Assembly (NCBI RefSeq): GCF_901709675.1
Contig: NC_051090.1
Location: forward strand, 9,624,842 to 9,688,841
From: Syngnathus acus
Taxonomy: Eukaryota > Chordata > Actinopteri > Syngnathiformes > Syngnathidae
Direction: 5' to 3'
Length of the DNA stretch: 64,000 nt
The notes under the pieces were generated by a model. That model worked only from the letters and a program-made list of their open reading frames with translations, was not told the origin of the DNA and searched no databases. Numbering within the stretch: the first letter of the stretch is position 1; the number at the start of each line of letters is the position of its first letter. Shown in pieces: positions 59,211 through 64,000 of this stretch. The position numbers were made by a program, and so were the translations under genes.

Positions 59211-60344
59211 CTATAGTTATTCGTATACGAGAAGAAGCTCTCAATGTATTGCAATGCATTTGTTCACTACAATGACTGTGAAGACATGTTGTCAATTCAT
59301 GAATCATTTTTATGCATTAAATTATTTTTATTTTTTAATTTAAAAAGCAAATATCACGACAACCCCGACTTCTGCCGCTCACGTGGTACTATGGTGGTGC
59401 CTTCAAGTGATCGCATAAAAACAGAACGGAGAGATTTGCAATCGTTACCCGTCGATAGAAAAGAGGTAAGTCGTTTTTCTCGCTCCTACAAAAAATCTAC
59501 AGTCCCACGGTATTACGTTGCAATACTTCATCGGCCCTCTGTTCAAAAATATGTTTCTAAAGGCATTTCAAAAATGTTCAGGTGGCTGTGACGATACTAC
59601 GTCTTCCTTGATTGTACTTGAATGCATCCATTTTCCTGTTCTAGGTAGGAGTCGCCGCAGACGTCTCTGTCCTTCTCTTTGTTAAATGAACATTGCAAAA
59701 CATTCGGAGTTTATTTTTGTTGGAACAGGAGAGGCGCCAGGATTACTCCGATTAGAATATCTGTAAATGACTTTAGCGCTTAGCTGACGGTTATTTCCTA
59801 AAAGCCTTCAAACAGATCGTCTTTTGCGGTAAAGTGGGCCATATGGTGCTAATAATTACGAATACATCTTTTTGTCGTATAACCAGGGAGTGACTTGATA
59901 CATTTTATTTCAAAACTCTCTGCGCCCATGAATTTATATGATATGTACAGTATATCCGTCCGTATATGACCCTGTCCCACTAACTGTCCGAGCCTGCGGG
60001 ACGGTGGCTACTTCCTGTATCTTTTTTCATCGTCTTTTATGAGCATCTAATACGCAGCAGTGCCGCCCGATGGATCTCCACGTTACTGCAAGTAATGACA
60101 ATGAAGCGCTCAGGCAAAAGTGGCGCAATAATAATATAAAAAAATATAACATCCAGGCCTTGTTATGGACAGAAAAAATACATTTTAAATATATTTTTCA
60201 AAACAGAATTTTCATATCGTGAAAAACAATGGTCAGAAAATCAAATGATGCATTTTGCTGTCACAGAAAAAATGGTTTTCCTATGCAGACAAATTGTGGC
60301 TTGTGCGACTTGTAACACGGTTAACTAAATTATTAAATTGCAGA
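59211..60344. other. Intergenic spacer between kyat3 copies, with a candidate 5' exon
   Basis: Mostly non-coding. A candidate first exon of copy B is described separately at 59380-59465. 60130-60260 is AT-rich. No other gene seen. Confidence 0.5.
59380..59465 (+). promoter_or_regulatory. Candidate 5' non-coding exon of kyat3 copy B
   Basis: A strong donor, AAAAGAG|GTAAGTCG, ends at 59465. The copy B start codon at 60345 is preceded immediately by an acceptor, AAATTGCAG|A. Joining them makes a 5' UTR intron of 878 bp. The exon contains a short upstream open frame from ATG at 59391 (25 codons to the donor) that is out of frame with the enzyme. An E-box CACGTG sits at 59380. The exon start is unknown. 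Confidence 0.4.
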
Positions 60345-63257
60345 ATGAGCCTTGCCAGGCAGCTCAGACTCTGCTGCAGGTTACCTTTCCGAAGAAGTTT
60401 TTCTACGTCACAGGTATAAGTCACTAACAGTGGGGCATGATACTACCCCAAAACAACGCAAACTACTGGTGTGTTGCAGTATACACCGATGGTGTCTCGA
60501 CATGGTAACACCAAGAGGATCCAAGGATTGGACAAGAATGTTTGGTGAGTGAGCATTAGCCTTTTTTTTTATTGTTTGACAAGTAAGTACGGTAAAATGA
60601 GTTTACGGTGGTAAAACCCAGGGTGGCGTTTACATCGTTGGCGGCGGATCCTTCAGTAGTCAACCTGGGTCAAGGCTTCCCAGATATTTCACTGCCACCA
60701 TACGTTAAGGATGCTTTGGTGCAGGCAGTGTCGGTGGACAAAATGAACCAGTACACCCGAGGCTTTGTGAGTAGCACCTCTGCTTCATAGTCACAGTAAG
60801 CGTTATCCCTCTACCATTTAGTCAACTATCAATTGCACAACACACTTCTCTAACATTCACCATTAACTTTAGCCAGCTAATCTGATCAAATCACAATTTT
60901 ACACATACTGTTAGCTTTAGCTGGCTAACACAACCATGATTGTCTGTCTTGTTGACTTCAGGGGCACCCTACATTGGTGAAGGCGCTCTCTCAGGTTTAC
61001 GGCAAAGTGTACGGGCGTCCCGTTGACCCTATCAAGGAAGTCCTGGTAACGGTGGGCGGCTACGGTTCCTTGTTCAGCACCATACAGGCTCTGGTGGAGG
61101 AGGGTGATGAGGTCATCATCATAGAACCCTTCTTTGACTGCTACGTTCCCATGGTCCGCATGGCGGGGGGTAAACCTGTGCTCATACCTCTTCGACCTGT
61201 AAGATCAATCAGACACTTCCCAAAATGTTGAAGTAACAGTTGAAATGGATTCATACGCACATTTCTCCATGTGGCAGAAATCTGGGCAGAAAAGCACCAC
61301 CAGCGCTGACTGGTTCCTGGACCCAGAGGAGCTGGCCAGTAAATTCAACTCCAAGACCAAGGCCATCCTCATCAACACCCCCCACAACCCCATCGGAAAG
61401 GCACGTTGGACATAAAAAACAAATCGGGGTGCTGCCTCTGACAAGGTGATTTTCTTCTTCCTGCAGGTCTTCACCAAAGATGAGCTGCAAATGATCGCCG
61501 ACTTGTGCGTCAAGCACGACACGCTGTGCTTCAGTGACGAGGTCTATGAGTGGATGGTCTATCGTGGACACCAGCACCATAAAATTGGTACGTGAGGTTG
61601 GAATCTGCTTTTTTGAAGTAGTAGCGTTAAAAGATGTTTGTAAACTCAGTTACAAATGTGCATGTATTTTATTAAATTATTACTTAATCTTAATTATATG
61701 GATTATAAAAATATGCATGTATTTTATTAAATTATTGCTTAATCTTAATTATATGGATTATAACAAATACATTGCTATCGTGTTGAAATTGAAAAAAATA
61801 ATAATGTTGTAGTTATGGTAGCTACTACTAGCAAGCAAAGGCTAATTGACTGACAGAAACTTTTGGCATCTTTGCAGCCACTTTCCCAGGAATGTGGGAT
61901 CGAACCATCACCATCGGCAGCGCGGGAAAGACCTTCAGTGTCACCGGATGGAAAGTAAGACGGCATTTTGAACAGTTCAATGGTCATCCATGGCCATGTC
62001 GTTTGATTAAAACTCTGAATTGGCTACTTGAACCCCAAACAGTAAACTACGTCACGACGAGGGATGGGCATTGTTGCTTCCATGGCTGTCACTATCCAAT
62101 ATTTCAATATTTTTAGAATTGATTATTCTATCGATTAATCGAATATAGTTTTCTTTGCGTTAAAATGTGTTTTTACTGTTCTATTGTTTGATTTCCTGAA
62201 TTGAGTAATGTTGGAATTGTCGCCTCTTCTCTCAGCTCGGTTGGTCCATTGGACCCGAGCACCTGATCCGCCATCTTCAGACCGTCATGCAAAACACGCT
62301 GTACACCTGCCCGACGCCACTACAGGAAAGTTGGGGAAAATGCGGCAACATAACCTAAGAAATTATCGAATTATAACCATGAGTTGTTTTGCTGGCAGGA
62401 GGCTGTGGCGCAAGGTTTACTCCTCAACTATGAGCTGATGGGTCAGCCGGAGTGCTACTTCACGTCGCTGGCCGAGGAGCTCGAGGGGAAGCGGGACCGC
62501 CTGGCCGACATCTTGAGGGAGGCTGGACTGTCCCCCATCATCCCCGAGGGGGGTTACTTCATGTTGGCTGACGTCTCCGCGCTAAGTGAGCTTGTGTGCT
62601 AACGCTAGCCAGCCAAACGGGGGGAAAAAAACCAGTGCTAACAACTGTCACAGCTAGGATGAGCGTTTCACAATATTCTCTCATCAGGCTTGGGCAAAAA
62701 TAAACGCTCAATGAATCGATTATTTTTAAGGATAGCATTTCTAAGGGTGGAAGGAACTGCAATTGACATCTGTCTTTTTGTTGTTGTTGTTGTTTTACCT
62801 GTAGATTTGGACCTGTCTCACATGGCCAGCGACGAAGCCTACGATTACAAATTTGTCAAGTGGATGATTAAAGAAAAGGTAAATGAAATTTCATGCTGCA
62901 AAGTAAAAATGGCTTCAGGGGCTTACTTTTAAAAAACACTCCGAGGGCCGCTACATTAATCTTTATTGATATAGTTTTTTAATAATGTGATGTAGAAACT
63001 GGCTGCCATTCCTGTCACTGCATTTGTTGGGGAAGAATCCACCAAGGCCTTTGAGAAATATATTCGTCTTTGCTTCATCAAGGTAAACATCAAGCTGATG
63101 AAAATTTTGTTAACAGCACAAATGTATTTCAAGATTATTATTATTATTTACCGTATATATTCATTTTTCTTGGGATTTGTGATGACAGAGAGATGAAACT
63201 CTGGATGCGGCAGAACTCATCCTGAAGAATTGGAATTTGTCTGGAAGCAACAGCTGA
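60345..63257 (+). CDS. kyat3: Kynurenine aminotransferase 3, copy B (canonical)
   Basis: PLP-dependent aminotransferase that makes kynurenic acid from kynurenine and acts on cysteine S-conjugates; expected in mitochondria. Coding exons: 60345-60413, 60480-60544, 60622-60766, 60962-61198, 61278-61400, 61467-61587, 61878-61954, 62236-62325, 62399-62585, 62805-62878, 62996-63082, 63189-63257. They give 447 aa (human 454). Residues 1-23 are Arg/Leu/Ser-rich without acidic residues (ending RRSFSTSQ), a clear presequence. Trp45, GQGFPD (61-66), GGYG (Tyr127), Asn209 of NTPHNP, Asp237/Tyr240 of SDEVYEW, Lys271 of SAGKTF (Schiff base) and Arg420 are all present. Exon phases match copy A. Two donors are non-canonical: GC after GGAAAG (61400) and GA after CTACAG (62325). 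If the GA site is not used, the protein would be truncated within exon 8 or its intron. Confidence 0.9.
61659..61768 (+). repeat. 55-bp tandem duplication in kyat3 copy B intron 6
   Basis: Units 61659-61713 and 61714-61768, both starting TGCATGTATTTTATTAAATT and including TATATGGATTATA. Copy A has a single unit at the corresponding place (about 57581-57635). The duplication therefore postdates the split or the last conversion event. Confidence 0.9.
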
Positions 63258-63784
63258 AGATTTCTTTTATTTTTTATATTTTAACCCTGCAGGGGTCATA
63301 AAACATCTTTCTGTTTAGCTATTGGAAACCACTGGAGGGCCTCAAGCTTTGGTTCTTTGCCCTATCATATTTTGCAACTGTGCTGCTTCCTCTTTGCCTA
63401 GTTATAGTAAAAATAATGAATTCTAATGTTGTCATATTCCTAAAACAAAGAAATACTTGAATTACTGATATAGTAAATGAACTTTTCTATGCTAGGGTAT
63501 TATAGAGATGTGCATACTTTATATGAAATGTCATTTTCAAACAGTCCAGTACATTACGTTTTACGTACTGTCCGTTACATCAATCCAGTATTTAGTTTGT
63601 GGTGTCCCAATAAGTCAAAAATAACATTCAATCACGTTCTTGTCCTACTTTGTTGCCGAGCATTGGTCGTCTTGAATCGAGTGATATTTTCTGCTTGCAG
63701 CTTACCTGCCAAGCCACTGGAGGGAGACAAAGCACAACAGTTGCAAAGAAATAATTTACTGAACACTTTTGTACTGTATGTTTT
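63258..63784. other. 3' UTR and flank of kyat3 copy B
   Basis: Non-coding, following the TGA stop. The first clear AATAAA is at 63891. An AT-rich open frame at 63477-63791 has no recognisable domain. Confidence 0.45.
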
Positions 63785-63890
63785 AAGTTAAAGTCCCAAT
63801 GATCGTCACACACACATCCGGGTGTGGTGAAATTTATCCTCTGCATTTAACCCATCCCCATGTGATTTTGAGGGGGGGTACCTAATGGAA
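63785..63890. repeat. Dispersed fish repeat fragment
   Basis: AAAGTCCCAATGATCGTCAC, ACACACATCCGGGTGTGGTG and AAATTTATCCTCTGCATTTA then ACCCATCCCC are very like a sequence found dispersed through many fish genomes (from memory). I cannot name the family. It lies at the right edge of the copy B 3' flank. Confidence 0.5.
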
Positions 63891-63896
63891 AATAAA
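63891..63896 (+). terminator. Possible polyadenylation signal, kyat3 copy B
   Basis: AATAAA 634 bp after the copy B stop. Nearer variants such as CATAAAA at about 63297 could be used instead. Confidence 0.3.
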
Positions 63897-64000
63897 CCTT
63901 TAACACATCAACGTAAAGCAAAATTGTAAAAATTAATCATACTGTAGAATGTAGACTCGACAAACTTCTCAAACGTTTTCAGTGACGTACCCCCTTTGAA
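63897..64000. other. Right edge, nothing recognised
   Basis: About 100 bp of AT-rich sequence with no identifiable feature. Confidence 0.5.

Overview
The window reads as ray-finned fish nuclear DNA, probably a percomorph. The evidence is vertebrate genes with short GT-AG introns, fish-like LRRC8 and KYAT3 proteins, many decayed hAT-type and other inverted-repeat elements, long dinucleotide and tetranucleotide microsatellites, and a high density of GCTAA/TTAGC words. There are no bacterial-style operons, rRNAs, tRNAs or CRISPR arrays.

Bases 1 to about 45,400 contain no protein gene I can support. They hold microsatellites, a complete non-autonomous hAT element with an 8-bp target duplication (4746-5655), a TA-flanked inverted-repeat element (8042-8549), a second hAT-like element (17025-18069), degenerate tandem arrays (12.2-12.9 kb and 33.0-33.5 kb), a near-perfect hairpin (21175-21254) and a 150-bp non-coding block present twice (631-787 and 1138-1290). 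Many AT-rich, TAATTA-bearing stretches look like candidate conserved non-coding elements. In tetrapods the sequence beyond LRRC8D leads through a gene-poor interval towards BARHL2, so a regulatory desert is plausible but not proved here. Two perfect CTCF-consensus words in the same orientation (43747 and 44976) sit between the desert and the genes.

From 45.4 to 54.9 kb, on the minus strand, are two tandem volume-regulated anion channel subunit genes: lrrc8c (coding exons 53804-53941 and 51008-53236, 788 aa), followed by lrrc8d (single coding exon 45413-47920, 835 aa). GC-rich 5' regions near 48.9-49.3 and 54.7-55.0 kb are the likely promoters. A 243-bp tandem duplication lies between the two genes.

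From 56.2 to 63.3 kb, on the plus strand and divergent from lrrc8c, are two tandem copies of kyat3 (kynurenine aminotransferase 3, a PLP enzyme). I assembled both exon by exon. Copy B (60345-63257, 12 coding exons, 447 aa) is canonical in protein sequence and has a clear mitochondrial presequence. Copy A (56249-59129, 11 coding exons, 431 aa) is open throughout but has diverged at active-site positions, carries a short frame-switched stretch in its second exon, and contains an 86-bp duplication that creates a decoy splice acceptor. Both copies share a GC-AG intron. At a second junction copy A has a GC donor, whereas copy B appears to use a GA donor. A 190-bp block spanning exon-intron-exon is identical in the two copies while the flanking exons differ, which suggests gene conversion.

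The order kyat3 / lrrc8c / lrrc8d with these orientations matches the human 1p22 neighbourhood, minus LRRC8B. The strongest candidates for something undescribed are the unusual splicing and divergence of the tandem kyat3 pair and the duplicated non-coding block at the left edge.
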